Shown: in pieces, positions 54,845 to 63,999 of the stretch
How the letters are laid out: each line of letters opens with the position of its first letter
How positions within the stretch are numbered: the stretch's first letter is position 1
Origin: Acidobacteriota bacterium
Lineage (GTDB): Bacteria; Acidobacteriota; Terriglobia; Terriglobales; Acidobacteriaceae
Assembly: GCA_021778845.1 (NCBI GenBank)
Contig: JAJYBU010000005.1
Coordinates: 1 to 64,000 of the forward strand
Direction of reading: 5' to 3'
Length of the DNA stretch: 64,000 nucleotides
The notes under the pieces: model-generated
What the model saw: only the letters and a program-made list of their open reading frames with translations
What the model was told of the DNA's origin: nothing
Databases searched by the model: none
Translations under genes and position numbers: made by a program

Positions 54845-55306
54845 ATGTCGTTTGCGGTGAAGGTGCAGGCGTTTTCCAATGGCGGGAAGATTCCGAGGCA
54901 GTACACGTGCGATGGGGCGGACGTGTCGCCGATGCTGCGATGGGGGGATGCTCCGGCGAAGACGCAGGGGTTTGCGTTGATTGTGGATGATCCGGATGCG
55001 CCGGGGGGAACGTGGACGCATTGGGTGATCTGGAATATCGGGCGCGAGGTGACGGCGCTGCCCGAGGGGATGCCGAAGGTGGAGGAGCCTGCGAAGGGCG
55101 TGCTGCAGGGACGGAATGACTTCAAGCGCGTGGGGTATGGGGGGCCGTGTCCGCCGCCGGGAAGGCCGCATCGGTATTTCTTCCGGCTGTATGCGCTGGA
55201 TGCACGGCTCGACGTGAAGGCGGGCGCGGGGAGGAGTGAGTTGGAGCGCGCGATGAAGCGGCATGTGCTGGCGGAGACGGAGTGGATGGGCACGTACGGG
55301 CGGTAA
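54845..55306 (+). CDS. YbhB/YbcL (PEBP/Raf kinase inhibitor-like) family protein
   Basis: The 153-residue protein contains the PEBP core IPRQYTCDGADVSP, then LIVDDPDAPGGTWTHWVIWNI, GGPCPPPGRPHRYFFRLYAL and an ending LAETEWMGTYGR. The pocket residues D-P-D-A-P and G-x-x-P-P-x-G-x-x-H-R-Y are complete. The bacterial proteins have no settled function; some bind small anions or inhibit proteases. It is about 100 bases after the sugar porter, with its own GAGGAG site, and may or may not belong to that unit. Confidence 0.9.
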   Translation: MSFAVKVQAFSNGGKIPRQYTCDGADVSPMLRWGDAPAKTQGFALIVDDPDAPGGTWTHWVIWNIGREVTALPEGMPKVEEPAKGVLQGRNDFKRVGYGGPCPPPGRPHRYFFRLYALDARLDVKAGAGRSELERAMKRHVLAETEWMGTYGR

Positions 55307-55421
55307 GGGGAGCGCGGCCACCGCTACATGCGAACTGCAGGTTTCTCCACTCCGCTTCGCTCCGGTCGAAATGACAATGCTTTTCCCGGTGCGCGTGGCT
55401 TTCACGGTGCTGGTGCACTCA
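55307..55421. repeat. Interspersed palindromic-type repeat
   Basis: GAACTGCAGG TTTCTCCACT and CGCTTCGCTCCGGTCGAAAT (55331-55376) match the repeat cores near 30030 and 47830. It fills the gap between two converging genes. Confidence 0.55.
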
Positions 55422-56096
55422 CTAATAGCGGGGCCAGATGTCGGGGCTGACGTAGCGTGGGCGGTGCTGGAAGAGACGTGCGGTGAGGGCTCCGAAGAGG
55501 AAGCCGCTGACGTGAGCCACGTAGGCTACACCACCTGTCTGCACGGAGGCGACAGAGCCTACGTTGAGGAGTTGGATGAGGAACCAGAAGCCGATGATGA
55601 GGATGGCGGGAATGAAGGTGACGCGCACAAAGAAAAAAATGATGAGCAGGGAGCGAATGCGGTCGTGCGGATAGGTGACCAGAAACGCTCCCATGACGGC
55701 GGCGATCGCTCCGCTGGCGCCGAGGGTGGGGACGGGAGAATTGGGGCCGGCGATGACTTGCGCGAGCATCGCGATGAGACCGCCGAGGACGTAAAAGGCG
55801 GAGTAGCTGAGCGGGTTCATGGAGTCTTCGATGGCGGGACCGAAGGCCCAGAGGAAGATCATGTTGCCGAGGATGTGGGACCAACTGCCGTGCAGGAACA
55901 TGGAGGTGAGGAGAGTGATCCATTGATGGCCGGAGGAGATGTTGGCGGGAATCACGGCCCACTGGAAGACGAATGCGTCGCCACCCTGGAGTTCGAAGAT
56001 GAAGATAAAGGCGTTGATGAGGATGATGAGAGTGGTGGCGATGGGAAAGCGCAGAGGGCGTCGCGATGCGTCTCCTAAAGGGATAAGGGCTCCCAC
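55422..56096 (-). CDS. Rhomboid-family intramembrane serine protease
   Basis: The 224-residue protein has six or seven membrane segments. The conserved HGSWSHILGNMIFLWAFG in segment 2, the catalytic serine in GASGAIAAVMG and the histidine in VAHVSGFLFGAL form the rhomboid active site. It cuts membrane-spanning substrates within the bilayer; the substrate is unknown. The start is a GTG with GAGGA upstream. It converges on the PEBP gene and diverges from eda. Confidence 0.92.
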   Translation of the reverse strand: MGALIPLGDASRRPLRFPIATTLIILINAFIFIFELQGGDAFVFQWAVIPANISSGHQWITLLTSMFLHGSWSHILGNMIFLWAFGPAIEDSMNPLSYSAFYVLGGLIAMLAQVIAGPNSPVPTLGASGAIAAVMGAFLVTYPHDRIRSLLIIFFFVRVTFIPAILIIGFWFLIQLLNVGSVASVQTGGVAYVAHVSGFLFGALTARLFQHRPRYVSPDIWPRY

Positions 56097-56243
56097 GCTG
56101 TCTTCCTCCGATCACGGCGTTTGGGGGAAGAGTATCAGGTCTGATGGACGATGCAAACAACGGAAGACTGTGGACCTGGCCGGGATGAAGATGTGGAGAC
56201 GCTGGCCGGGCTGCGGTGATAGCTTTAGGAATGAGAGGGAACT

Positions 56244-56903
56244 ATGGATAAGGCTGTGGTGTTGAACTGCTTGCAGGAGACGGGGTTGGTGCCGGTGTTG
56301 CGCGCGGAGTCGGTGGAGAAGGCCATGGCGCTGGCGGTGGCGGTGGCTGCGGGCGGAGTGAACGTGCTCGAAGTGACCATGACGGTGCCGGGTGCGATGG
56401 AGGTGATTCGGCGGCTGGTGAAGGAGCAGCCGGAGATTCTGGTGGGCGCGGGAACGGTGCTGGATGCAGAGACGGCGCGGATCTGCATGCTGGAGGGAGC
56501 GCAGTTTGTGGTGAGCCCGGCGCTGAATCTGAAGACGATTGAGATGTGCCATCGGTATTCGGTGGCGGTGCTGCCGGGGGCGCTGACGCCGACTGAGGTG
56601 GTGACGGCGTGGGAGGCTGGGGCGGATGTGGTGAAGGTGTTCCCTGCTGGCGCGATGGGTGGGGCGAAGTATCTGGCGTCGCTGAAGGGGCCACTGCCAC
56701 AGGTGAAGATGATTCCGACGGGTGGGGTTTCGCTGGCTTCGGCGGCGGAGTTTTTGCGCGCGGGAGCGTTTGCGCTGGGGGTGGGATCCGACCTGGTGGA
56801 TGCCAAGGCGATGGCGGCTGGCAAGCCTGAAGTCGTGACGGAGACGGCACGTAAGTATATGCAGATTGTGCGGGAGTTTCGAGGAGCGGGCGCGGCAGCC
56901 TAG
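56244..56903 (+). CDS. eda: 2-keto-3-deoxy-6-phosphogluconate (KDPG) aldolase
   Basis: The 219-residue TIM barrel shows LVPVLRAESVEKAM, then VLEVTMTVPGA with the catalytic glutamate, VGAGTVLD, FVVSPALN and the Schiff-base lysine in VVKVFPAGAMGG; a phosphate site IPTGGVSLASA follows. It splits KDPG into pyruvate and glyceraldehyde 3-phosphate, the last step of the Entner-Doudoroff pathway. AGAGGGAAC precedes the ATG. It is 185 bases upstream of edd in the same direction, so the two form a unit. Confidence 0.92.
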   Translation: MDKAVVLNCLQETGLVPVLRAESVEKAMALAVAVAAGGVNVLEVTMTVPGAMEVIRRLVKEQPEILVGAGTVLDAETARICMLEGAQFVVSPALNLKTIEMCHRYSVAVLPGALTPTEVVTAWEAGADVVKVFPAGAMGGAKYLASLKGPLPQVKMIPTGGVSLASAAEFLRAGAFALGVGSDLVDAKAMAAGKPEVVTETARKYMQIVREFRGAGAAA

Positions 56904-57088
56904 CGACCGGGCGAAGTTGATCGACTACCGAAAGCGATGATCGCACAGAAAATCGGCTGATTTCGGTCAATTCTGGCGGTGAGACCGGGCTGAGAAACCG
57001 GGTCGATTACCGTTTACAATCGGGTCATGACCAATCTGCATGTCGTTGTTTGGACGCGCGCCGTCGAGCGCGAAGGAGTCGCTGCGTG

Positions 57089-58918
57089 ATGAAGATGAAT
57101 AGCCGTGTAGCGGAAGTGACGGATCGGATTGTGGAGCGGAGCAAGGAGACGCGCAGGCGGTATCTGGAGGCGATGGCCGCGGCTGCGAGCGTGACGCCGC
57201 GACGGCAGGGTTTGGGGTGCGCGAACCGGGTACATGGGTTTGCGGCTTGCGATGCGCACGATAAGGACGTGCTGCGCAATGGGGACGCGGGGTGCGTGGC
57301 GATTGTGACGGCGTATAACGATATGCTCTCGGCACACCAGCCGTATGAGCGGTTTCCGGAGTTGATTCGGGCGACGGCGCGTGCGGCGGGTGGAGTGGCG
57401 CAGGTGGCGGGCGGGGTTCCGGCGATGTGCGATGGGATTACGCAGGGCGAGACGGGGATGGAGTTGTCGCTGTTTTCGCGGGATGTGATTGCGATGTCGA
57501 CGGCGGTGGCGCTGTCGCATCAGACGTTTGACGCGGCGTTGTACCTGGGGATCTGCGACAAGATTGTGCCGGGGATGGTGATTGCGGCGCTGTCGTTTGG
57601 ACACCTGCCAGCGGTGTTTATTCCGAGCGGGCCGATGACGTCGGGGCTGTCGAATGACGCCCGGAAGCACCTGCGGCTGAAGTATGCGGAGGGGTTGATT
57701 TCGAGCGCGGAGTTGATGGACGGCGAGGCGAAGTCGTACCACGGAGCAGGGACGTGCACGTTCTATGGGACCGCGAATACGAACCAGATGATGATGGAGA
57801 TGATGGGGCTGCATCTGCCGGGGTCATCATTTGTGAATGCGAATACGCCGCTGCGGGATGCGCTGACGCGGGCCGCGGTGCGGCGGGTGCTGACGATGAC
57901 GGCGCTGGGCAAGGAGTATGTGCCGCTGGCGCAGTTGATGGATGAGAAGGTGTTTGTGAATGGCATTGTGGGACTGCTGGCGACGGGAGGCTCGACGAAC
58001 CATACGATCCACATGGTAGCGATGGCGGCGGCGGCGGGAATCAAGCTGGAGTGGAGAGACTTTGCGGACCTGGCGAGCGTGGTGCCGTTGATGGTGCGGA
58101 TGTATCCCAATGGCAAGGGCGATGTGAATGACTTCCATGCGGCGGGGGGAATGGGTTTTCTGATCAGCGAGTTGCTGGATGCCGGGCTGATGCATGAGGA
58201 CGTGATGACGGTCGCGGGGCCGGGGATGCAGCGATATACGGAGGTCGCGTTTCTGAACCCGGCGGGAGAGGCGAGTTGGCGTATCGGCGGGTCGCGGAGT
58301 GAGGACGAGAAGATTCTGCGGCCGGTGAGCGATCCGTTCGACACGCATGGCGGGCTGCAGGTGATGGGGGGGAACCTGGGCAAGGCCATTGTGAAGACGT
58401 CGGCGATTGTGATGGAGCGGCAGACGATCGAAGGCGAAGTTCGCGTGTTTCACAGCCAGGAGGCGGTGCAGGCGGCGTTCCACGCGGGAGAGTTGCAACG
58501 CGATGTGATTGTGGTGGTGCGCTTCCAGGGTCCGAAGGCCAATGGGATGCCCGAACTGCACAAACTGGTGCCGCCGTTGCAGACGGTGCAGAACCATGGG
58601 TTCAAGGTTGCGCTGGTGACCGATGGACGGCTGTCGGGTGCGTCGGGCGAGGTGCTTTCGGCGATTCATTTGACGCCCGAAGCCGCAGAGGGCGGGCCGA
58701 TTGCCAAGCTGCGGGATGGTGACCGCGTGCGCATCGACTCGCATACGGGAGAGCTTATGGCGCTGGTGGATGCGGCTGAGTGGGAGGCTCGCGTGCCGGT
58801 GCGGGCCGATCTTTCAGGGTTGCAGTATGGCGTCGGGCGCGAGCTGTTCAGTATGTTTCGGAAGACCGTGAGTGCGCCGGATCAGGGCGGGACGATTTTT
58901 TCGGAGTTGCTGCGGTAG
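57089..58918 (+). CDS. edd: 6-Phosphogluconate dehydratase
   Basis: The 609-residue IlvD/Edd-family protein has PAMCDGITQGETGMELSL, then LGICDKIVPG and GAGTCTFYGTANTNQMM; the three cysteines in these motifs are the iron-sulphur ligands. VTAYNDMLSAHQPYERFP and the length above 600 point to Edd rather than the shorter IlvD. It dehydrates 6-phosphogluconate to KDPG, the substrate of the eda product encoded just before. The frame is open to 57050; the ATG at 57089 has GGAG upstream and a family-like start. Confidence 0.92.
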   Translation: MKMNSRVAEVTDRIVERSKETRRRYLEAMAAAASVTPRRQGLGCANRVHGFAACDAHDKDVLRNGDAGCVAIVTAYNDMLSAHQPYERFPELIRATARAAGGVAQVAGGVPAMCDGITQGETGMELSLFSRDVIAMSTAVALSHQTFDAALYLGICDKIVPGMVIAALSFGHLPAVFIPSGPMTSGLSNDARKHLRLKYAEGLISSAELMDGEAKSYHGAGTCTFYGTANTNQMMMEMMGLHLPGSSFVNANTPLRDALTRAAVRRVLTMTALGKEYVPLAQLMDEKVFVNGIVGLLATGGSTNHTIHMVAMAAAAGIKLEWRDFADLASVVPLMVRMYPNGKGDVNDFHAAGGMGFLISELLDAGLMHEDVMTVAGPGMQRYTEVAFLNPAGEASWRIGGSRSEDEKILRPVSDPFDTHGGLQVMGGNLGKAIVKTSAIVMERQTIEGEVRVFHSQEAVQAAFHAGELQRDVIVVVRFQGPKANGMPELHKLVPPLQTVQNHGFKVALVTDGRLSGASGEVLSAIHLTPEAAEGGPIAKLRDGDRVRIDSHTGELMALVDAAEWEARVPVRADLSGLQYGVGRELFSMFRKTVSAPDQGGTIFSELLR

Positions 58919-59199
58919 GGAGGAAGTAGAGGGGTTGCTGGCTTCTGGCTAAGGCAAGAGCAAATACGGAGATCCTTCGCTTCGCTCTGGATGACGGCGG
59001 AAAACGAGCAACGGCAAAGGCAAAGGCAAAGGCAAAGGCAGAAGCAGATCCCTACGGGATGACAACCAAAAAAGCAAAGGCAAGAGCTAAGGCAACTACA
59101 GGGGTTCTTCGCTTCGCTCAGGGTTACGAGATTAATCGCTCAGGATGACGGGATTAATCGCTCGCGATGATGGGGTTAAGTCGGGTGCTGCTGCGTTCG
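58919..59199. repeat. Repeat-rich gap: (GGCAAA)n tract and interspersed repeats
   Basis: A run of GGCAAA hexamers occupies about 59013-59040. Around it stand two copies of a CTTCGCTTCGCTC core (about 58976 and 59107) and two copies of GATTAATCGCTC (about 59130 and 59154). These resemble fragments of the interspersed repeats elsewhere in the window. No gene is present. Confidence 0.65.
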
Positions 59200-60828
59200 T
59201 TACGCAGTACTGGGGAGGGCGTCGAAAGCATGGTGGATGAGGTGGCGGGCTAGTTCGATCTCCTCGCCGCTGACGGAGTGGGGCTTGCCGGGGTAGCTGC
59301 GGAGGGTGACGTCGGCTCCCATTGCCGTGAGGATTTTGGCGGACTCCTGGACGCGCGGCCAGGGTACCCAGGCGTCGGGGTCGCTGCTGGCGAAGAGGGC
59401 TGGCGTGCCGGCGAGATTGCCGGGGTGGGAGAGATCGCTGCCGGGAGGGCCGATGAGGCCGCCGGTCCAGGCGATGAGGCCAGCGTAACGGGCGGGATGC
59501 GTGGCGAGGAACTCCGTGGCGAGACAGGCTCCCTGCGAGAAGCCGGCGAGGACGATGCGCTCGCGCGGAATGCCGGCGGCGAGAGCGAGATCAACGACGG
59601 ACTGGACACGGGCTAGTGCGGAATCGAGGAAGGGCTGGTTCTGATCGCGGTCGGCGAGAAAGGAGTTAGGATACCAGGCCATGCCTTCGGCCTCAGGCGC
59701 GAGGAAGGCGAGCGGGAGAGAGTCGGACGCGAGGGCGCGGGAGAGGGTGAGGATGTCGCGGGCCGGACCGCCGCGACCGTGGAGGAGGATGACAACGCCA
59801 ACAGCCTTTTCGAGCGGGACGCCGGCGCGGAAGAGCTCGCACGAGGCGTGAGGGTCGGGGCTGTTGAGGCCTTCGGCTTCGCCCTTGTGGAGGGTGATGG
59901 CGGGGAGGCGCTGCTCAAGGCCGGGGCGGCGGGCTTCGAGCCACGGGGGAAGGCAGAGGCGCTCGCCGAGTGATTCGAGGGGCTCGTCGATGGCAAAGCC
60001 GGGATTGTCGGTGGCGAGCTCGAAGAGGACGCCGCCGGGCTCGCGGAAGTAGATGGAGTGGAAGTACTCGCGGTCGAGGACTTCGGTGGCGGGAAGGTGT
60101 TGGGTGATCTCGGCGCGCCATTCGAGTTGGGATTCGTCGTTGGCGGCGCGGAAGGCGATGTGGTGGACGGAGCCGGCGCCGGGGCGGCCGGTGGCGGCGC
60201 GCGGATCGACGACGATGTCGATGTGATTGCCGAGGGCTGGGGTCTGGTTGGGAGCGGCGAAGCGGAGGCGGTTGCCTTCTTCGGCGATCTTGTGGAAGCC
60301 CATGACGGCCAGGATATGTGCGGTCTCGGTGGCTTCGATGTGCAGCATGGTGACGCCGAAGAAGCCGCGGATGGCGTGCTCGGCGGGGACGTCAGAGAAG
60401 CGTGGGGCGTGCACGGCGCCAGATTCGGCGTGGGCTACGAGCTCGATCTGCATTCCGGCGGGGTCGGCGAAGGTGAGGAGTTCTTCGTTGAAGCGGCGCG
60501 GGCTGCGCTGGAAGGTGATGCGCTTGGCGGTGAGGCGCTGCTCCCAGTAGGCGATGGAGGCGAGCGGGATGCTGAAGGCGGTGTGCGTGACCTCGCCGGC
60601 ACCGGCGGAGCCACGGCCGACGCGCGGCCAGGGGAAGAAGGTGAGGATGGTGCCGGGGGAGCCGATGTCGTCGCCGAAGTAGAAGTGATAGGTGCCGGGG
60701 TCGTCGAAGTTGACGGTGCGCTTGACGAAGCGGAGGCCGAGGACCTGGGTGTAGAAGTCGAGGTTGGCCTGCGGGTCGGAGGCGATGGCGGTGACATGAT
60801 GCAGACCAACGATGGGTTGCGCGGGCAT
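59200..60828 (-). CDS. Fusion of ring-cleaving dioxygenase (glyoxalase fold) and carboxylesterase
   Basis: Residues 1-310 hold two vicinal-oxygen-chelate modules (GLHHVTAIASDPQANLDFY, then GSVHHIAFRAANDESQ, with a later IYFREPGGVLFELATD) as in MhqO-type hydroquinone dioxygenases. Residues 315-540 are an alpha/beta hydrolase of the phospholipase/carboxylesterase type: ILLHGRGG, the nucleophile in LAGFSQGACLA, the aspartate in SSDPDAWVP and the histidine in GKPHSVSG. In Bacillus MhqO and MhqD are separate proteins of the quinone response. The join here has a short linker and no stop, so one chain is made. GAGAGGA precedes the ATG. Confidence 0.87.
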   Translation of the reverse strand: MPAQPIVGLHHVTAIASDPQANLDFYTQVLGLRFVKRTVNFDDPGTYHFYFGDDIGSPGTILTFFPWPRVGRGSAGAGEVTHTAFSIPLASIAYWEQRLTAKRITFQRSPRRFNEELLTFADPAGMQIELVAHAESGAVHAPRFSDVPAEHAIRGFFGVTMLHIEATETAHILAVMGFHKIAEEGNRLRFAAPNQTPALGNHIDIVVDPRAATGRPGAGSVHHIAFRAANDESQLEWRAEITQHLPATEVLDREYFHSIYFREPGGVLFELATDNPGFAIDEPLESLGERLCLPPWLEARRPGLEQRLPAITLHKGEAEGLNSPDPHASCELFRAGVPLEKAVGVVILLHGRGGPARDILTLSRALASDSLPLAFLAPEAEGMAWYPNSFLADRDQNQPFLDSALARVQSVVDLALAAGIPRERIVLAGFSQGACLATEFLATHPARYAGLIAWTGGLIGPPGSDLSHPGNLAGTPALFASSDPDAWVPWPRVQESAKILTAMGADVTLRSYPGKPHSVSGEEIELARHLIHHAFDALPSTA

Positions 60829-60915
60829 GGAAGGATTCCTCTCTCTATAAGATTCTCATGCGTGCAGGACGGATTCATCGCCATGCAGCGGGCGGCTGTC
60901 GTACACTCTGCAATC

Positions 60916-61737
60916 ATGGCCCCTGCTATTGCCGCGCACGCGCTGACCCGCAGCTTCGACGGATTTACGGCCGTCGACCATATTGACCTGGCGGTGGAGC
61001 CGGGACAGTTCTTCGGATTTCTGGGACCGAATGGCGCGGGGAAATCGACCACGATCAAGATGCTGACGGGGTTGCTGGCGCCGAGCTCGGGATCAATACA
61101 GATTCTTGGCGAGGATTTGTTCTATAACCCGGTGGAGGTGAAGCGGCATATCGGCGTGGTGCCGGAGGGGATGGCGCTGTTTGGCAAGCTGACGGCGCGG
61201 GAGTACCTGCTGTTTGTGGGGCGGATGTATGGGCTCGACAAAGGGACGGCGGGACAGCGGGCGACGGAACTGCTGGAGTTTATGGGGCTGGCGGACCAGT
61301 CGAAGAAGATGATTGCGGATTACTCGCATGGGATGGGAAAGAAGCTGGCGCTGGCGGCGGCGGTGATCCATGGGCCGAAGGTGCTGTTCCTCGACGAGCC
61401 GTTTGAGGGCGTGGACGCGATTGCCGCAGGGACGCTGAAGGCGATGCTGCAGGGAATGATTGCGCGCGGCGCGACGATCTTTCTGACCTCGCATGTGCTG
61501 GAGATTGTGGAGCGGCTGTGCTCGCATATTGCGATCATCGATCACGGACATATCGTGGCGAATGGGTCGCTGGATGAGCTAAGGGCGGGGGTGCAGGCGC
61601 GGCTGACGCTTGGAACGGAAGTGGGGGAGGAGACTGAGCCGCAGGAACGGCTGACGCTGGAGGAGATCTTTCTGCATGTGGTGGGCGGCGAGGCGGGAGC
61701 GGCGCGTCCGGAGCTGGAGTTGACGTGGCTGAGCTAG
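60916..61737 (+). CDS. ABC-2 type transporter ATP-binding protein
   Basis: The 273-residue ATPase has Walker A GPNGAGKST, the Q-loop region VVPEGMALF, the signature region YSHGMGKKLALAAAV (a variant of LSGGQ seen in some ABC-2 exporters), Walker B VLFLDEPFEGVD and the switch histidine in LTSHVLEI. It should power export together with the permease encoded next. The ATG at 60916 lies directly before the conserved AHALTRSFDGF; another ATG at 60883 is in frame. Neither has a strong binding site. Confidence 0.9.
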   Translation: MAPAIAAHALTRSFDGFTAVDHIDLAVEPGQFFGFLGPNGAGKSTTIKMLTGLLAPSSGSIQILGEDLFYNPVEVKRHIGVVPEGMALFGKLTAREYLLFVGRMYGLDKGTAGQRATELLEFMGLADQSKKMIADYSHGMGKKLALAAAVIHGPKVLFLDEPFEGVDAIAAGTLKAMLQGMIARGATIFLTSHVLEIVERLCSHIAIIDHGHIVANGSLDELRAGVQARLTLGTEVGEETEPQERLTLEEIFLHVVGGEAGAARPELELTWLS

Positions 61738-61795
61738 GTCCTGCGCGGACGGCGAGGTGGGTGTTGGTCGTAACGCCATCGGAGTGGGAGGCGAT

Positions 61796-63526
61796 GTGTC
61801 TAACGTAGAGAGGACTGCATGGACGACAGGGCAGACGCGAGCGCAGTTTGCGGCGATTGCGTGGCTGCGCTGGCGGATGACGGCCAACAGCTTTCGGCGC
61901 AAGGGCGGCGCGGGAGAGTTGATCGGGCAGGTGGTGCTGTGGCTGCTGCTGCTGCTGGCGCTCGCGCTGGTATTCGTGCTGGGCGCGGGTGCGGGGGCGT
62001 ATGCGCTTGCGCTGCGCGGCCGCCTGGACAGGATCGCGTGGGTGCTGTGGGGGATCTTTGTGGTGTGCCAACTGCTGAATATTCAGATGGGACAGACGGC
62101 AACCACGTTCGATCCGACGCAGTTGATACGCTTTCCGCTGCGCAGGGAAACGTATGTTGCGATCCGGTTGTTCTTCGGGATGCTGACGCCGGCCAATGTG
62201 ACGGGCACGCTGATGGCGGCGGCGGTGGCGGTGGGGATCGGCGTGGCCGTGCCGGGGCTGTGGCTGTATGCGGTGGTGGTGATGGCGGTGTTTGCTGCGA
62301 CCAATGTGCTGTTCTCGCGAATGATCTTTGCGTGGGTCGATCGCTGGCTTTCGACGCGGCGAGCGAGAGAGATTTTTACCGGCGTGATCTTTGCGGTGTC
62401 GTTGGGAATCCAGTGGGCGAACTTCACGTTCAATCCGGCGTATAACCACGGCCACTGGGCGCGGGTTCAGGGGATATCGCCGCAACAGATGGAGTTTGCA
62501 ACACGACTGCTGGAACGTACGAAGCCGTGGCTGGCGGTGATGCCGCCGGAGCTGGCGGGGACGTCGCTGATGCGGGCCAGACATGCGGAGGTCGCGAGCT
62601 TTGCCGGGTATACGCTGGCCGTGGCGATGTATGGAGCGATGTTCCTGCTGGTGTTTGCGCTGCGGATGCGGACCGAGTTTGCGGGGGAGAGCTTGTCGGA
62701 TGCGGCTGGCGGCGGGCCTCGGAGGGCGGCGGCAGCGAAGACGGCAAGGCCTGCTGCGAGGGATGGGGCGAATGCGGCGAGTGGCGTCGAGGCGGCGGGC
62801 TCGCGGGCTTCGGCGGTGATTGCGACCATGCTGGGTAAGGAGATTCTTTACGTGCGGCGGCACATGGGGATCTTGTATGGACTGGTCATGCCGATCTTTC
62901 TGGTGCTGATCTTTGCGGGCAAGTTTGCTGCGCGGTCAAGCTCGGTGTGGATCTTTCCGGGGGCTGTGGCGTATACGCTGCTGGCCATCGCGCCGCTGAG
63001 CTACAACTCGTTTGGGTACGAGGCTGCGGGGTCGCAACTGTACTTTCTTGCGCCGGTGCGGATGCGCGATGTGATGCTGGCGAAGAACCTGCTGAGCTTT
63101 GGGATGGCGCTGGCGGAGGTGCTGCTGATCTTTATGATCATCAGCTACATGGCGGGCGTGCCGTCACTGCCGACGACGCTGGCGGCGGGGCTGTGGGCGG
63201 CGGGAACGCTGGCGATCAACATGATCTTCGGCAACCGGCGATCGATCAGCACGCCGAAGAAGGTCAACCCGCAGCGCATGGCGAACAAGCAGACCTCGCC
63301 ACTGAGCGCATTCATCGCGCTGGGCGTGCTGCTGGCCTCTGCGGGGGTGGCGGCGGGGCTGTTCGGGCTGTGCCTGTGGATGCGCCAGATGTGGGCGATG
63401 GTGCCGGTCTTTGCAATCTTCGCGGCCGTCGGCGTGGGGCTGTATGTGCAGAGCCTGGGGTCGGTGGATCAGTACGCGATGGATCACCGCGAGGAGCTGT
63501 TTTTGGAGCTGTGCAAGCAGAGCTAG
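61796..63526 (+). CDS. ABC-2 type transporter permease
   Basis: The 576-residue protein has about ten to twelve hydrophobic segments in two groups (roughly 40-260 and 370-575) separated by an Ala/Arg-rich hydrophilic linker near residues 305-350. I chose the GTG at 61796 because GGGAGG stands 6 bases upstream; the frame is open to 61757. It follows the ATPase gene by 58 bases and is almost certainly its membrane partner. The substrate is unknown. The stop overlaps the end of pgeF on the other strand by four bases. Confidence 0.85.
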   Translation: MSNVERTAWTTGQTRAQFAAIAWLRWRMTANSFRRKGGAGELIGQVVLWLLLLLALALVFVLGAGAGAYALALRGRLDRIAWVLWGIFVVCQLLNIQMGQTATTFDPTQLIRFPLRRETYVAIRLFFGMLTPANVTGTLMAAAVAVGIGVAVPGLWLYAVVVMAVFAATNVLFSRMIFAWVDRWLSTRRAREIFTGVIFAVSLGIQWANFTFNPAYNHGHWARVQGISPQQMEFATRLLERTKPWLAVMPPELAGTSLMRARHAEVASFAGYTLAVAMYGAMFLLVFALRMRTEFAGESLSDAAGGGPRRAAAAKTARPAARDGANAASGVEAAGSRASAVIATMLGKEILYVRRHMGILYGLVMPIFLVLIFAGKFAARSSSVWIFPGAVAYTLLAIAPLSYNSFGYEAAGSQLYFLAPVRMRDVMLAKNLLSFGMALAEVLLIFMIISYMAGVPSLPTTLAAGLWAAGTLAINMIFGNRRSISTPKKVNPQRMANKQTSPLSAFIALGVLLASAGVAAGLFGLCLWMRQMWAMVPVFAIFAAVGVGLYVQSLGSVDQYAMDHREELFLELCKQS

Positions 63527-63999
63527 TGCGCAGTCGCTCCGATGACGCTGAGCATGCGGCCGGTGAAGCCGTGCTCGGCGCGGTGGCTGAAGTATTTGCG
63601 TCGACCGTCGGGGAGGCGGGTGCAGGCGGTGCACTCGCCGACAAGGTTGATCGACGAGGCTTTGAGGCCGGCGGCGAGGAGTTGGCGGCGGTTGGCCTCC
63701 CATAGGTCGAGGTGAATCTGGGGGCCGAGGTTGGAGTGCCCGGGGGCGCGGGCGGTGAGGAATAGCATGGGATATTTTTCGCGGACGGGGTCGGAGTCGA
63801 AGACCTCGGAGAAGAGTTCGGGGGCGTAGGCGAACTGGCTGTCGAACTCGTGGAGAACCTCCTCGCCGACGGCGAAGCAGCAGGGGCCGATGGAGGGGCC
63901 GATGGAGGCGATGAGGTCTTTGGGATGGGAGCCGAAGTCGCGGCGAAGGGTGCCGATGCCGCGCTCGACGATGCGGGCGAGGGTGCCGCGCCAGCCGGC
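63523..63999 (-). CDS. pgeF: Peptidoglycan editing factor / polyphenol-oxidase-family protein, C-terminal part
   Basis: The frame runs off the right edge. The 158 residues seen begin AGWRGTLARIVERG and include ASIGPSIGPCCFAVGEEV, then NLGPQIHLDLWEANRRQL and the ending SHRAEHGFTGRMLSVIG. These are the metal-binding and core motifs of the YfiH/PgeF (formerly laccase-domain) family, which removes misincorporated L-Ser from peptidoglycan precursors. Full members have about 240-270 residues, so the first 90 or so are missing. It converges on the ABC permease gene. Confidence 0.9.
   Translation of the reverse strand, partial: AGWRGTLARIVERGIGTLRRDFGSHPKDLIASIGPSIGPCCFAVGEEVLHEFDSQFAYAPELFSEVFDSDPVREKYPMLFLTARAPGHSNLGPQIHLDLWEANRRQLLAAGLKASSINLVGECTACTRLPDGRRKYFSHRAEHGFTGRMLSVIGATAH

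Noticed and set aside
52673-55405. Long open minus-strand frame (over 900 codons) across GH32, porter and PEBP genes
   Set aside because: It is Arg/His/Pro-rich with no domain and lies antisense to three well-recognised genes whose GC-rich codons remove stops from the other strand.
57089-58918. IlvD (dihydroxy-acid dehydratase) as the identity of this gene
   Set aside because: Length over 600, the Edd-type N-terminus and the neighbouring KDPG aldolase favour Edd.
59013-59040. GGCAAA hexamer array as a CRISPR
   Set aside because: Units are six bases with no spacers; it is a simple tandem repeat.
60058-60915. N-terminal extension of the ABC ATPase by about 285 residues
   Set aside because: The extension is antisense to the dioxygenase-esterase gene, is Gly/Glu/Asp-rich and is not part of the ABC family; the conserved start lies at 60916.
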